The notes under the pieces: generated by a model
What the model was told of the DNA's origin: nothing
The model's database searches: none
The model's input: the letters and a program-made list of their open reading frames with translations, nothing else
Shown: positions 46,965-59,540 of the stretch, one piece after another
Layout: every line of letters starts with the position of its first letter
How positions within the stretch are numbered: position 1 is the first letter of the stretch
DNA from: Pomphorhynchus laevis
Taxonomy: Eukaryota; Acanthocephala; Palaeacanthocephala; Echinorhynchida; Pomphorhynchidae
NCBI GenBank assembly: GCA_012934845.2
Contig: WNNJ02002209.1
Coordinates: 1-64,000 of the forward strand
DNA length: 64,000 bases
Direction of reading: 5' to 3'
Made by a program: the position numbers and the translations under genes

Positions 46965-47290
46965 CTTCACTAGTCGTGCTAATTTACTGTTTTGCTTAAA
47001 TGTTGTTCGATATTTAAATTGTTTGGAATAAGCGCGAATTTTATCGATGAAAATGAGTGATTTAAAATTATTGCTTAATAGAAGAACGGAAACAAAGGAC
47101 AAATTCAATCGATTAAATGATTAGATTATTAATAATATAATGAATTAGAAATATTTAATAAATTAATTATTTTAATTACGCATCCGATAAGAATTGTTTG
47201 GCGTAGCAATTGTCCCGCTATAGCACAAATGTTCTGGAACATTCGATTAATTAAACTACGTTAAATCTATGCTTATAAATGAAAATTTTA

Positions 47291-47439
47291 GGATTTCCGA
47301 CATAACTTAATTCGAACTTTGGAAGCGGTTTGGTACGGGCCGTTTATATCGATTGAATTGTACCATTTATCTGATAATATAATTCACACAGTATTAGGAA
47401 ATTCATTTAACGACAGCGCTTACATAAAGCTATTGATCC
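47291..47439 (+). repeat. inverted duplicate of part of the LRR gene exon
   Basis: The plus strand here matches the minus strand of 46650-46501 with only a few differences (GGATTTCCGACATAACTTAA, GGAAGCGGTTTGGTACGGGC, AAATTCATTTAACGACAGCG). It copies roughly 50 codons from the middle of exon 1, lies about 330 bp upstream of the proposed start codon, and points the opposite way. It ends in AT-rich sequence on both sides, with no transposon visible. Confidence 0.9.
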
Positions 47440-47499
47440 TAAAGAGCTAGTGCATAATTCAAAAAGTTAGTATAACAATTTTTTAATGTAAACTGTATA

Positions 47500-47905
47500 T
47501 TTCCGCGAAAATATATTACCAATCACTTGTTTAGCTTTGCAAGGTATATACATGTTTGTATAGAAGGTTATAATTTAAGGTTATTATATATTAATAATAT
47601 TATATATAATAATATTATTAATATTATTATATATATTATTTAAGAATGAATAAATATCGAATACATATTATTAAGGTCTATACATGTTGGACACATATCG
47701 TATATATATTAATGGTTTTTTGCCCACTCACAAAAATTTCAAGGAAAACGTAGGCTGTTCTCGTTCATAGTATAAAATTTTTGCATTGCAGACTTAAATA
47801 TCTTTAGGTCGGATACCACTATTTCGTATAGAGGAAAATTCCATGATCTAATCGATCTAGCGCGGATATTCTGCATATTAAGAATTACGATATATAAGTG
47901 GCATC
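47500..47905. other. AT-rich stretch, no gene seen
   Basis: TATTAATAATAT simple sequence at about 47580-47642. Nothing recognisable otherwise. Confidence 0.45.
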
Positions 47906-48225
47906 TGCTTAAATAGTTCTAACTCCGCCATGGCCGGTCCCAAACCCGTGCTGAGAAAGAAGGAGTGTTGGCGATAGACTTCGCAACAAGCCAGCCGTAA
48001 AACAAAACTGTCGCATCAACTTTATGGAATGTTGTCTCAATGCTCTGAATGTCAGGACTACGGCGTCCCCGGTAAGCAACGCGCTCAGGTACGACCTGCA
48101 TACGTCATGATTTGATAAGTGTTGGACTGGAAACCAAAGACGTCCTCGATAGAGCCAAGTGGAGGCAACACTCAAAAGCAGCGGACCCCGTCCCTACACG
48201 GGAAAGACGCTTAAGAAAAAGAAGA
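47906..48225 (+). mobile_element. RTE-type LINE, 3' end fragment
   Basis: A GC-rich island. The plus strand reads VGLETKDVLDRAKWRQHSKA then ADPVPTRE, ending in AAGAAAAAGAAG. A C-terminal VG-x-x-x-x-D-x-x-DRAKWRR-x-x-x-x-ADP is characteristic of RTE/BovB-type RTs. Upstream 100 bp is probably more of the same element, but frames are lost. The minus-strand frame over it is a shadow. Confidence 0.65.
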
Positions 48226-48689
48226 TCTACTTAAATAGTTCTATTAAATAGTATGTCATAGTTCTATGACATCTATTAAATAGTTATAAACTTATGATGA
48301 AAATTATTCACATAAATTCTGGCAGTTAGAGAAATGCTTTAGAGAAAAACTCAGGATATTTTGAATCTGCATTTTGGTAGTTGCTCAATTAATGAACATG
48401 CCTTTGTCATTAATGTTAATGTGATCACCTATCTTAGCTCTTGATCGATACATGCGACAACCTTAGCAAACTGAGTAAATGAGTATCCAGACAGTAAAAA
48501 CCTCCTAATTGTTCTTGTTAAAGCATGTAACAATCACATTTTGGCTTTATTCAAAGCCAATTATTATTTAGAATTTATTGTGTATTGTTACAATTATTTA
48601 TTATATATTATATATTAATACGAATATTTATTATATTTTATTATAATAAAATATAATAAATTGTGCCACTGGTTATATTATAATATTGT

Positions 48690-48940
48690 GCCACTGGTTG
48701 CGGCACAATATTATCCTCACAGGTATTGTTTCTATTTTTGAAACAGCAGGACGCTACTTATCAGTCTGGGTGAGTATCATCAGCTGCTGATTCAGATCTA
48801 AATTTCACGTTTTAACCCTTATTATCTGCTTATTCCGTACACTGGTGCTGATCGGATTAGAACTCAAGACGTCTGTGTCGAGATTCAACGTTACATCTAC
48901 TAGGCTTGCTGATCCAGTGGTGTAGATATACATTTCTGTA
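48690..48940 (-). mobile_element. tRNA-derived SINE, copy 1
   Basis: Read on the minus strand: a tRNA-like head with A box AAGCCTAGTAGA (48907-48896; consensus TRGCNNAGTNGG) and B box GAGTTCTAATCC (48865-48854; consensus GGTTCGANTCC), about 30 bp apart as in tRNA genes, then a unique body including CAGCAGCTGATGATAC and ending near GGATAATATTGTGCCGC. Body and head recur together in the same order at 49095-49322. The left end has a short duplicated word (ATTGTGCCACTGGTT at 48660 and 48688). Confidence 0.72.
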
Positions 48941-49089
48941 TATTACTTTTGATAGGGGCTCGCATTATAACGATTTATTAGAAACCTACCCTTTGTGTGT
49001 GATCCGCTAGCTGTATCACTGTTTTACATGCTGCCACTTGCTATGAATGTTTTTAATTTAACTTGATTACATCTACAAGCTGAAATTAT

Positions 49090-49325
49090 TCTGATTGTAG
49101 CACGATATTATCCTTACGGGTGTGGTTCCTATTTTTGATACAGTAGGACATCACTAATCAGCCTGGGTGGGTATCATCAGCTGCTGACCTATACTACATT
49201 TCACGTTGCGACCCTTATTATCTGCTTACTCTGTACACTGGTGCTGATCGGATTAGAACTCAGAACGTCTGTATCGCGATTCAACGATACATTCACTAAG
49301 CTTGCTGCACCATTAGTGTAGATCA
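49090..49325 (-). mobile_element. tRNA-derived SINE, copy 2
   Basis: Same unit as copy 1, with A box AAGCTTAGTGAA (49303-49292), B box GAGTTCTAATCC (49261-49250) and body AGCAGCTGATGATACCCACC ... AAAAATAGGAACCACACC ... GGATAATATCGTG. Divergence between the two is spread along the length, so they are independent old insertions rather than a recent tandem copy. Confidence 0.72.
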
Positions 49326-49399
49326 GAACCAGTGCATAATATTTATAATTATTTATTATTTATTATATTTATATGATGAACTATAGAAGCTTTATTGAA

Positions 49400-52300
49400 T
49401 ACATCTAGAAAACAAAACAAAATGTTATACAATCACGACATTTACCCTAGCCAAATATAATCGTTTAAGTACGTGGGGTAATTTCGCTTCCGCTGCGGTC
49501 TTAGTAAACTGCGATAATTCGTTCCAATCATGTCCTGATTCTGGCACATAGGAGGAATCTTCTTCGTCAATCGAGTTATTGTTCATCTTTTGATCAGATT
49601 GAATATCTTGAATGTGTTCCTTATTTGTAGTATCATTCGATTGTTTGGACATACCATTATAAGCATTGCTCGATGTAGTCAGTTCCGTTCTCCCGGGAGC
49701 TACGTCTCGTAGAGAAACAAAGCTCTCCCGATTATCAGGATATCTTACAACATCATAGTTCGGATTAGCGACTACTAGCTTTACTGGTTCCACTAGAAGC
49801 TAGAATTTAGATTTTCGAGCGTGTCGCCTTACTAGTATATCTGATTCCACCAGCCAATCAGGCATCGGTATTCCATCATTAGTCTTACGCGGATATGTAA
49901 AAATTCGCTCGTGGGGTTTGATTTGTTGCAATTGACAACAATGACCTTATACTATTAAGGACCTTTGGAAGTATAGTCTCCCAAGCGTTCAAATGAAGTG
50001 ATTGACTCATTAAAGTGGCAGAGACTGCCGTCCAGATCGTGGATTTCAAATCTTTCACATTGCCCATTGCCCCTTGGATTATATGGGGAAGTAGAACTAC
50101 TTGCACTAATATGTTCGCGCAGGAAACGGCGTGTATAAGAAGACAAGAATGAGGTGCCTCGATCCGAGTGAACATAATTCGGACATCAAAATATCCCGAA
50201 TATTTGACGAAGACAGCGACATATCGTTTCAGATGACATATCTGAGCATGGAAATGCAAAAGGATAGCGACTAAACTCATATATTTCAACGAATAGGTAT
50301 TTTTTTCTTGTTCTACTCGGTAGAACAAAATCCAGGCACAACCTATCAAAGGGTCTGGTAGCTTTGATTACATGGCAATCCTTTGGAGAAGCGAATTTCG
50401 GTTTGCAACATTTACAAGCAACACATTGTTCACACACTCTTTTTATCTCTTCCATTAAGTATCCAAGATTTCGAGATCTAACGTAGTGTGACAAACGGCT
50501 AATTTCGGGACGGCATAGCATCTCGTGCATCCGCATTAAGTTATTCGTGATACTTATTGAGCTGCATGTTCGCGTAAGTGCGTCAACAGGACGTTTAAGC
50601 TTCCAGGACGATAACAGATATCGAAATCGAAACACGCCAATTCGACTTTCCAGCGCTCAATCTTGTCATTTTTGATTTTATTCTGGCTTCTGGGATAGAA
50701 AATAAAGCTCACTGATCTCTGATCGGTTAATATATTGAAGTGTCTACCAATGAGAAAATCTTGTCATTTGAGTACGGATTCAACTATTGCCTGGGTCTCT
50801 TTCTCCATGGAAGAATATTTCCGCTCGTATTTCGACAATCGTCGTGCAAATAATGCTACAGATCTTCCATCGCCGTTAAGTGTAGCTACTACACTGGCAT
50901 CGTAAGCGTATATTTTAGCTGTCAATGATTTAGCATCATCTAGTCAGCTCGCAATTCCACTTAAGAAATTGATCTTTTCTGAATAATTAGGGATCCAGGA
51001 GGAATAATATCCAAATATACCCATTATGCGTTTGAGTGACTTCATATCATCAGGAGCGGCAATTTGGAATAATACGGATAGCCTTTCGGGTTCGGCTTCT
51101 GGCTACCTTGTGTGACCAAATATCCCAACAGTTTTACTTCAGTTAGCCCAAACTCGCATTTTTGCTCATTTAATGTCAGCCCAATCTGTGAAGCAACATT
51201 CTTAAATTTCGCGAGATTCTTGTTGTGATCACTCTGTGTCTACCATAAATAGTGATGTTATCAAGGTAAGCGTAAGTGTCCCTCAAATCCCAGTTTCTAT
51301 AAGTTGATTCATCGCTCTTTGAAAGCATGATCCGCGTTCTTCAGTCCAAATGGTAGTCTATTGAAATGGTATAGCCTACCATCGACTTCAAAGCCTGTAA
51401 ACATACAATCATCTTCGTGCAACTCGATTTGATGATACACAGATTGAAGGTCGATCGTTGAGAAGTATTTGAATTTCCTAATTTCCAACATCAAGTCTTG
51501 AAGGTTAAGTAAGGGATATGCATCCAGCATTGAATATTTATTTATTGTTCGAGAATAATCGATTACTAGCCGATTTCTATGTCGATCAGGATGAACCACT
51601 AGAACCTGTGCTCGCCATGGAGTAGTACTTGGTTGAATAATTCTGTCTTCGAACAACTTTGATATTTCAGTTTTGATAAACGCTTGATCATAAAAACTGA
51701 AGAGACACGATCGAACAGCAATGCGTTTGTGATCACTCGTCAGATGTTGGAAGGGTCGAACAGGGCTTATTTTTGCACACTTCAGGCGTGCAACTACTAA
51801 ATCTGATTCTGGTACGTGAAGTAATAATTGAAAGCTGTTGTGGCGCTTCATAAATTCCACACCGAGGATTATTTTCACACAGAGTTCGTCAATTACTGAA
51901 ATTTAACGTTCTCGTAGCACTTTCCATTATACTCGATTGTAAGAGATACTTCTCTTGTAGTTGTTTTCAAATTGTTAGTAGCCATTGTTATCTGTTTTCG
52001 ACTGTTTAGGAGATTGAGCTATAAGCGCCCCGCAAGATCAGATCTTATGAAGTTGCTAAAACTTCCTGTGTCAAACAAACACGACAGTTGAATATCACCA
52101 ATTTTCACAATGCTATTACTCCGTGATTCGTAAGATGTTAAGGGAAGTGTAGCCACTTTATTTCCATTCGTCTCGAAGACGGAAGATCGGCATACTTTTG
52201 CAAAGTGACCGACTTTATGGCATTTCCGACATGTTGATTCCCTGGCTGGGCACTCTGATTTACAATGTTTAACAGAACTTCCACAGAAGAAGCACCTTCA

Positions 52301-52600
52301 ATTTCTTTTCGCGGATACTGCCATCATGCATTCAGCTTCTTCTGATCGCACATCAATAGCGTCTTTTCCGGATTCAGGATGATTATCAGTCATCTTCGCC
52401 ATTCGTAGGTACGGTCGTTTTATTGCAATAGCTCGTTTTCCGCCATCTCCATCGCTTTTGCCTGATCGATTGCGTCTAATAGTTTAAGTAGGTTATTCTC
52501 CAGAAGCCTTTGTCTTATTTTAGATGAGCCTATTCTAATAATAAAGGCTTTCAGAATCGCTTGGTCCCCGTGATCGGCTGCTGAAACGTCAGTAAAATTA
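49400..52600 (-). mobile_element. Ty3/Gypsy fossil with gag, protease, RT and integrase parts
   Basis: Right to left: zinc knuckles (52300-52185: RCFFCG...KHC, CRKCHKVGHFAKVC), a protease-like stretch (about 52090), RT (51878-51309: KLFEDRIIQPSTTPWRAQVL, RLVIDYSRTINKYSMLDAYP, YFSTIDLQSVYHQIELHE, NRLPFGLKNADHAF), an RNase H-type region (about 50900-50600), integrase with the zinc cluster H...CEQCVACKCC, RLCLDFVLPS and NPRGNGQCERF (50635-49960), and a C-terminal frame 49793-49425 with DVVRYPDNRESFVSLRDVAP. Same family as 31228-35577. Several breaks; no flanking LTRs recognised, so an old, incomplete copy. Confidence 0.8.
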
Positions 52601-53225
52601 CATTCATAATAATAAAGATTTTCTTAAACACAATAACACAATAAATAATGACAAATAAAGAAAGAAAAATCAAAAACTTGTCAGAGATCTTTTTCCTTTT
52701 CTGTTCAGTCCTCTATCTTTGTGGCCTCAAGTCCAGTGGGATCTGAGCCCTCCAGCCAATCCAAAATTCCGCCTTTCAACTAAACCACCCGGGGTCATTC
52801 ACTGCCCCCCGAAGATTCCAATCGTGGCAGCCTATGCTGGGTAAACGAGAGGCGAAGAGCTTGAGAAACCTTAGCCTTTGCTCTGGGGGACGTTCTTTAG
52901 AAAAGAAGACTAATCCCGAGATAGCCCAAGTGCCCCGTAGGCGCATCTAGGTTTTCCCTTTTTAATGACATATGCTGCGCCCGTTTCAGGGTCCACCTAG
53001 CTCTCTCCAGGATACGTTTAAGTATATCCAGGTCAGCTTTCGCCGACCAGTTCACCGTAACGGTGAACCCCAGGTATTTTACTCGACTCGTGAAGCTAGA
53101 GAGTGGTTGATTAGTCAAAATGGAGGAGAGGGCAGAGAATGCTAATCTCTTAAGTTTTTGCTTTGTTGTAGGGGCGCCATTGAAGACGACCACCTGCGAT
53201 TTGGCGGAGTTTAAAATAAGATTGG
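52601..53225 (-). mobile_element. LINE RT 3' fragment next to a Gypsy fossil
   Basis: SQVVVFNGAPTTKQKLKRLA and VKYLGFTVTVNWSAKADLDI (53193-52897) are the RT thumb region after the catalytic boxes, with the FxG and YLG landmarks of I/Jockey-like LINEs; the C-terminal region follows with frame changes. 3' end near 52620. Adjoins the gag end of the Gypsy-type fossil. Confidence 0.6.
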
Positions 53226-53238
53226 ACCATCTAACCTT

Positions 53239-53272
53239 ATCTTATCTAATCTTAACTAAGATTAGATAAGAT
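53239..53272. repeat. perfect palindrome, 16-bp arms
   Basis: ATCTTATCTAATCTTA, spacer AC, TAAGATTAGATAAGAT. It lies at the junction of the minus-strand LINE fragment and the plus-strand L2-like tail. Confidence 0.9.
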
Positions 53273-53284
53273 TAGTCGTCGTCG

Positions 53285-53455
53285 CCCCTTCGCCTGGAAT
53301 CAGTTCCCTCTCGACGTCCACCGCGCTCCCTTCTTTATTACATTCAAATGCCGCATCCGTACCCACCTTCTCGATACATGATTTAGATTTTTTTGTTGTG
53401 GTCATGTAAACGTGCGCCGGCACGCATTTGCCACGTAAAAATAAATATTTTTTAA
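53285..53455 (+). mobile_element. L2-like LINE 3' UTR fragment
   Basis: CTGGAATCAGTTCCCTCTCG, CATTCAAATGCCGCATCCGT, CGTGCGCCGGCACGCATTTG: the last ~165 bp of the family seen at 16370-16525. Contains the CGTGC-GCCG-GCACG hairpin. Confidence 0.85.
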
Positions 53456-54555
53456 TTGAAAACTTCTCCGTTCACTGGTGAGTTGACCATTGTTAATCGC
53501 TCCTAATTTATTTTTTGTAAATTTGCTTGGCACTTTCGTTGACTTGATTTTGTTTGCTCTGCTATCTCCCGTTCCCGATATCCTTTGATGATTTAACATC
53601 GCTACTGCAAGGAAACTTCTCCGTGATTATCTTCCGACTTTTCGTGCATTGTCTAATCCACCCTTGAAGTCATCGGAGTAATCTGAGATAGTCTATGACT
53701 ATCCCTACTGCTGATATTAGGCGTTGATCTAATAATGTCGAACATGTGTTGCCTGTGCCGCTCCACGACGAGGCTATTGACAATAGGTGAAAGCTTAATA
53801 CTTAATCGACTGCACCTAGCGGCCCTAATTCAGACAAATTGTTTAATTAATGATTAATTTAATTAACTGGATTTTCTTATGATTACGTTTGCCATCTTTA
53901 TTTAGACAAATACATTAGATACTGTATTTCAAAAACATTTAAGAAAAATAATTGTTTTCTTATTATAAAAAGTCATTAAAAATATATTATAACATTTTTA
54001 TTAATTAGTTGAACATGTTTCTTTAATGAATTATTTTGTAAGTAGTTTAGTTATTCGTAGTATACATATTAAAACCACACCGTTTTCGACAGTATGGCTT
54101 AAAATGTACGATTAGTCACCATATGTTGACAAATATGTTGTCCAAACGCCTAAGTAGACTGTAACAGCTAACTTGGACGATAACAAAGCACGTTGGCAAT
54201 TCAAATTGACCTTTTTAGAAATTTTAAGCCCAATAAATACAAGTAAAGGATTTGTCACGTATTACATATGAGCAAATGCATTTTTATACCTGACATTTAT
54301 TGATAATAATCAATAACTTACCCTGAAATGAGACTTCGAATTTTTATAAAATAGAAAGATTAGATTTGGCTTAGATAAATAAAATAATTTATAAATATTG
54401 AATTAAACCTTTTAAAATTAAATTAATTAATTACATTAATTATTATATTTTTAAAATTAGATAAATTAATAAAATTAATTTCAAGTTTAAATTATTATAT
54501 TATTAAATTTAATTGAGTATTGAAAAAATATTTAATTTTATTATAAATTTTTATA
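53456..54555. other. no gene recognised
   Basis: 53460-53830 is less AT-rich and may be an old repeat. Short frames on both strands carry no motif. 53830-54555 is AT-rich filler. Confidence 0.4.
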
Positions 54556-56110
54556 ATTAATTTGATTATCTAGTATCTTATTAAAGCATATTGTATATTA
54601 TTCATTCATAAAAAATTTTCGCTTTATAGTTTAAATTTATTTTTAATATTATCTATTTTTATATTATTGTGTTGATTTATATATTTTACTATTTTCTGCT
54701 TGATGTTATTTTTATAGTAACCTAGTTTAAAATATGTATCTATTAAATTATTTAAATGATTTTGAAGAAAGCCAATATCATTACATATTGTTGCAATTCT
54801 TAAAATTTCATTATTTAATGTATTATATTTTATATTATATGGTATGCATGAATGCTCATGCAAAAATATGTTTCTTGTAAATTTAAATATGTCATCTTTA
54901 CGATATAAATTAATAGTAGTTTTAGTTAATGTTAATTTAATGTTCATATCTAGATATACACCTTCTTTATCATTAATATTAGTATTGCTTTAAGAATCAA
55001 ACTATGTGGATTGATTTAATGTTCATATCTAGATATTAACGGCGATCTACTAGTCTAAGATTAAGAATTTAACTTTAAATTCAGAATTAATTCGTAAATT
55101 AAGAATTTATCATCAATATCAGTTTTATTAAGAATAGGCTACCTGGATAAATTTGTTCACTAATTGAATAAAAATTATTAGAGTTAAATACACATATATC
55201 ATCAATGTATCGAAATATATATTTCATATATTTATATTGTTTAGATTTAGTTTTTACACAGTTATGAACAAATTCATATAAAAGTTAATTTTTAGGAATT
55301 GAATAATAAATAACAGACTTTGTATCAGATTAATAATTAGAGGTCGTATGTAGGAACTGTTATTTTATCAGGTTTCAATATATACCTTCTCTATCGTTAA
55401 TATTGGCTTTATTAAGAATAAGGCTACCTGAATAAATTTGCTCGCTTATTGAATAAAAATTATTAGAGTTAAATACGCATACATCATCAACATATCGAAA
55501 CATATATTTTATATCTTTATATAATTTAGATTTAGTTTTCAAACAGTTATGAACAAATTCATATTCTATAAAGCTTAGAAATATGTCAGCTATAATTGGG
55601 CTACTATTACCTCCCATTGGAACAACTTTTATTTGTCTAAATAAAGATGCCCCTAAATAATTAATAGATTATAGATAAATAATATAGATTATATAATCTA
55701 TTAAATAATTAATAAGTATTAGAGGTCATCAGGAGGAACTGATATGCTATCAGGTTCCGGCTCCTAACTCCTCTACCCAACATGGCAGCGGGGCCAAATA
55801 CATGCTAATGATGTATTTCATCTGAAATAACTATCTAGTATCCTATTCTAATACAAAATATATTATTTATTATCCATCCATAAAAATGTGCCACTTAAGA
55901 GTTTAAATTTATTTTTAATATTATTGTGTTGATTTATATATGTTACTATTTTCTGTTTGATGGTATTTTCATAGTAACCCAGTTTAAAATATGCATCTAT
56001 TAAATTATTTAAATGATTTTGAAGAAAGTCAATATCATTACATATTGTTGCAATTCTTAAAATTTCATTATTTAATTATATTTTATATTATATGGTATGG
56101 GTTATAGATC
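54556..56110 (-). mobile_element. cluster of Penelope-like copies, minus strand
   Basis: At least three pieces in one orientation: 54960-54590 (YLDMNIKLTLTKTT, FKFTRNIFLHEH, HLNNLIDTYFKLGYYK), 55680-55100 (MGGNSSPIIADIFLSFIEYE, MFRYVDDVCVFN) and 56105-55700 (3' coding end plus the complete tail, CCATGTTGGGTAGAGGAGTT ... CTGATAGCATATCAG at about 55795-55735). The tail of one piece leads into the start of the next, the tandem pattern seen on the plus strand at 13.7-15.6 and 44.6-46.1 kb. Degenerate. A LINE begins at about 56130 within what looks like another tail. Confidence 0.75.
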
Positions 56111-56129
56111 ATCGGGAGAACTGATATGT

Positions 56130-59100
56130 TTTTTTTATTTTTTTATTATTTTATTCAATTACAAGACTGTAGCCGTAGGGCTGTTTTGTTTGATCACATG
56201 AAAAAAAAAGAAAAAAGAGTTGAAAAGAAAAAAATTCAACATTCCTCCCAAGGATAACGATCCGGTATAGACTGTGAGTTTGTCTCGCACAGCCATTGCT
56301 CCATCCTCCGCATGAACTGCTGTCTACTCTGAATAGCGACCATATCCTCCGGAAGTAAGTTCCACATCCTCACCGCCCGGTGCGATAGGCGACTGATTCT
56401 AGACAGCTTCCCATGGTGCAGCGTTTTTACAGTCAAAGATTGGCCCCGATTCGTATAACGTTTGTTCTGTTGGATACAGTTTGTCGGCCACCCATCACGC
56501 ACGAGTAACATATCACTGAAGCATAAGATGTCGCTACACACTATCGCATACCGAACCAACGGTATGCTTATCTCTCGCAAGCGATCCCTATAAGAATAAC
56601 TACTCGGAAGACAACAGCACCTCGTCAACCTGCGAAGAACATTTTCTAAATCATTCAGCTCGCCTCGCGTGCACGGAAATGTTGCTGGTGTACAGTATAA
56701 AAGAATGGGCCTAATTATTGAGTTGTACATCACTTTAAGACAAAACACAGATGGGCAACGAAAGCACCTACGAAGCACATAGCTCAATTGTCTGGTCGAC
56801 TGAATAATCTTGTCTGTGTTTGGACGACTTTTTAACGATTCGTGCACAAGTACCCCTAAGTCTCTAGTGCACTGTACCTGCTCAATTGGCTCACCACCTA
56901 AACTATACATAAAAGAAAATTTCTTAACTTCTAAGTGCATGTGACTGCACTTCGAGGTATTCAAAAGCAAGCCCGTCGTCCTGTTACATATGCTTATAGT
57001 GTCGAGGTCACCTTGAAGCTCCAAACGGTTATCATATGAACGAACACACTTCCATAACTTCAGGTCATCCGCAAACGCTAGTACATCACATATGATATTA
57101 TTCCAGCTTCATACCTTTGTCTTTTTATTTTTTTATAGAGCTGAAACGACGACGATATTGAAGGTATTCTGACCGAAGACCCTGAATTTTCAGAGATGAC
57201 TTAAATAATTTATTTCGCATCTTCAAAATATCAAGTAACTCATGATCAAACCACGGAGGTTTAAGTTTCGAAGAGGATTGTACGGTTTTCAATGGGACTA
57301 CGCAATCCTAAGATAGTTGAGAGAAACAGACAAAGTTTTCCAATCATCGATATCACTGACAACACTGTTGTGAAGACCCAATCGTACTGTAAGCTTACGG
57401 AGGGCATCCGTATCCACCTTATTCCATTTGCGTTTGAAGTACTTAACTGCGTTAGGTGGGGCTTCGGCACAGAAACCAGTAAAAAACTTAATGACAAGAT
57501 GGTCACTGAGTCCAATGGGAGGGTCATCTTGAACTTCTCGTATGTCAAGAAATGTTTTACTGAAAACTAAATCCAATAACGAGAAGCTATTTCCCATAAA
57601 CCTGGTTGACTGAGTGACTTGTTGTATAAGAGCTAAATCGTCCACAAGAAAATTCCATCAGTCGACATCCATCTGACTTACACCGCGAGGACATTCGAAA
57701 GGGGAGCTCCCAGTTAGGTTCGGAATATTAAAGTCACCAAGAAGAATGAAATTGGACGGTTTCGACACTTTCGTGAAATAACTAATCATGTCATGTTTCA
57801 AGCAGCAAGTGCGCGGAGTACGATATCAAACGCAAATCGACATTGTCGTATCACCCAATTTTACTGTTAAAGAGAGCGACTCTAATAGATCATCATCTCG
57901 ATACGACATGACGTTGGTCACAATCATTTTGTTGTCTACATAGATCGCAACCCCACCACCACGTCAAGTGTTTCCTCGGTCAGTTCTTAATAGTGAGAAG
58001 CCCGGGATGTTAACACAATTGTCATCAATACCACTGTGCAGCCAGGTCTCAGTGATTGCGAAAAAGACGCGTCGCTGTTTGATAAATAAAAGTTGAACTC
58101 ATCAAATTTAGAGACTAAGCTGCGATCATTGAAACATGCAATCCTGATAGGATGACTACCGTAAATCACCGGACTTTTCGATAAGATAGTACGAAATGAA
58201 ACCAAGTCTCCTAAAGCTCCCTTCGTTGAGATTTTATAGTTAACTTCTCCCACCGTACAAATGGTCGGCGTCGAACCACCCAAAGATTTCGGATACATAA
58301 ATCCTCCTCACCTAATTGACGCCTGTTATATAGTTCCTTCTTAGCAAGAGACAATTGATGGCGATCCTCGATCGAAAGGTCCTTGAAAATGCGCATAGAC
58401 GTACCCGTTAATCTGTAAGCTCTATTAAGAATGGAAGCGGCTTGATTAGAAGACGCACAAACTAATCTTAGTAATCTAGTCTTACCATTTCCGTCTCTTT
58501 TGCCAATTCTGTGAAGGGCCAAAACCTGTAGAGATTCTGCCAAACCTTCCTCACCCTCAACGAAAACGCCGGATAGGATCTGCCGCACTGAGCCAACATC
58601 ATCATTAATACGATTTTGAGCACTGTCGGATTGGGACTCATAAACGTTGGCAAAGATCACACATTTGGATCTATCTATAACAGATCTTTTATCTCGTATG
58701 TTACTCGAACGTGTGGTCCGGATAGATCGCAGCTCCAGACGAGTTGCCGCATGAGAGGCTCCAGAATGAGTTGCCGAAATTGGGACGATCTTCTTTGTAG
58801 TGCATTGATCTATTGTTGCATGGTCTGTTTGTGATCCTCGATCAGAAATTCTATTTATCTTGCAAGCTCTGCTACCGATACTTGGTGAAGGAATTTGTTT
58901 AAAAGTAGGTACCGATGGTACACGTGGCTGGTACTGCTCATTTCCATCTGGTTCAATACTGCATTTCGTAACTCCGCAAGTTTCGCTTTGCATTGCATCA
59001 CTTTTGAATTGGTTTGTTCGACACACCGAACTATGCAAATCAGCAGTAGTGACGTTAAGCGTGTCAAGGGTGGGAGACATATTGGGACCATGATGCTGTG

Positions 59101-59540
59101 ACTATGCTCCATCATCCAGGTGCAGCTGAAGGAGTTAGGAGAAGTCGTTTCCGTTCTGTGATGAGAAGGATCGTTTGATTTTATTGTATAGTCTGAGTCA
59201 CTGACAGCATTGACCATCAACGGTGATTCTACTTTTTTCCTTCAGCCCGTCGCCAGTATCAAATACTTGACAGGTATTCAACTCTCCAGAAATAAGCACG
59301 GACCGAGATGGCCTCTTGTCTGGCTTGGCACAAAGAACCCTCTCAACAACCTGGACACAAAAACTTGTGGCACTACTCGCGTTTTCTTGTTCGTCAGAAC
59401 AGATTCGTCTATACAAACCATTTACACTGTCAGTTAGCTTGTTCATTTGAGAGTTCAAACGGTCAAGAGCTTTACTTGCACAAATTCCACACAGGAAATT
59501 TTTGTCCTTCGCGGATTTATCATCAAAAGTATAAATGACA
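56130..59540 (-). mobile_element. CR1-like LINE: ORF1, endonuclease, RT tail; RT core absent
   Basis: Right to left. 59540-59080 is an N-terminal ORF1 region with frame changes. 59080-58211 is ORF1 with VLALHRIGKRDGNGKTRLLR and the DLSIEDRHQLSLAKKELYNR helix. 58300-57260 is endonuclease in pieces (SRASHY, VAIYVDNKMIVTNVMSYRDD-like and NFILLGDFNIPN in different frames; then RFMGNSFSLLDLVFSK, VQDDPPIGLSDHLVIKF). At about 57110 the RT finger and palm are missing, and 57024-56236 gives the RT thumb and C-terminus (MELQGDLDTISICNRTTGLL, YSLGGEPIEQVQCTRDLGVL, IRPILLYCTPATFPCTRGEL). 3' end near 56130 is T/A-rich. An internal deletion between two intact flanks, as in the L2-like copy at 26.8-28.9 kb. 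Confidence 0.8.

Noticed and set aside
47909-48175. Minus-strand frames in the GC-rich island
   Set aside because: The plus strand carries the recognisable RTE C-terminus; the minus frames are shadows.
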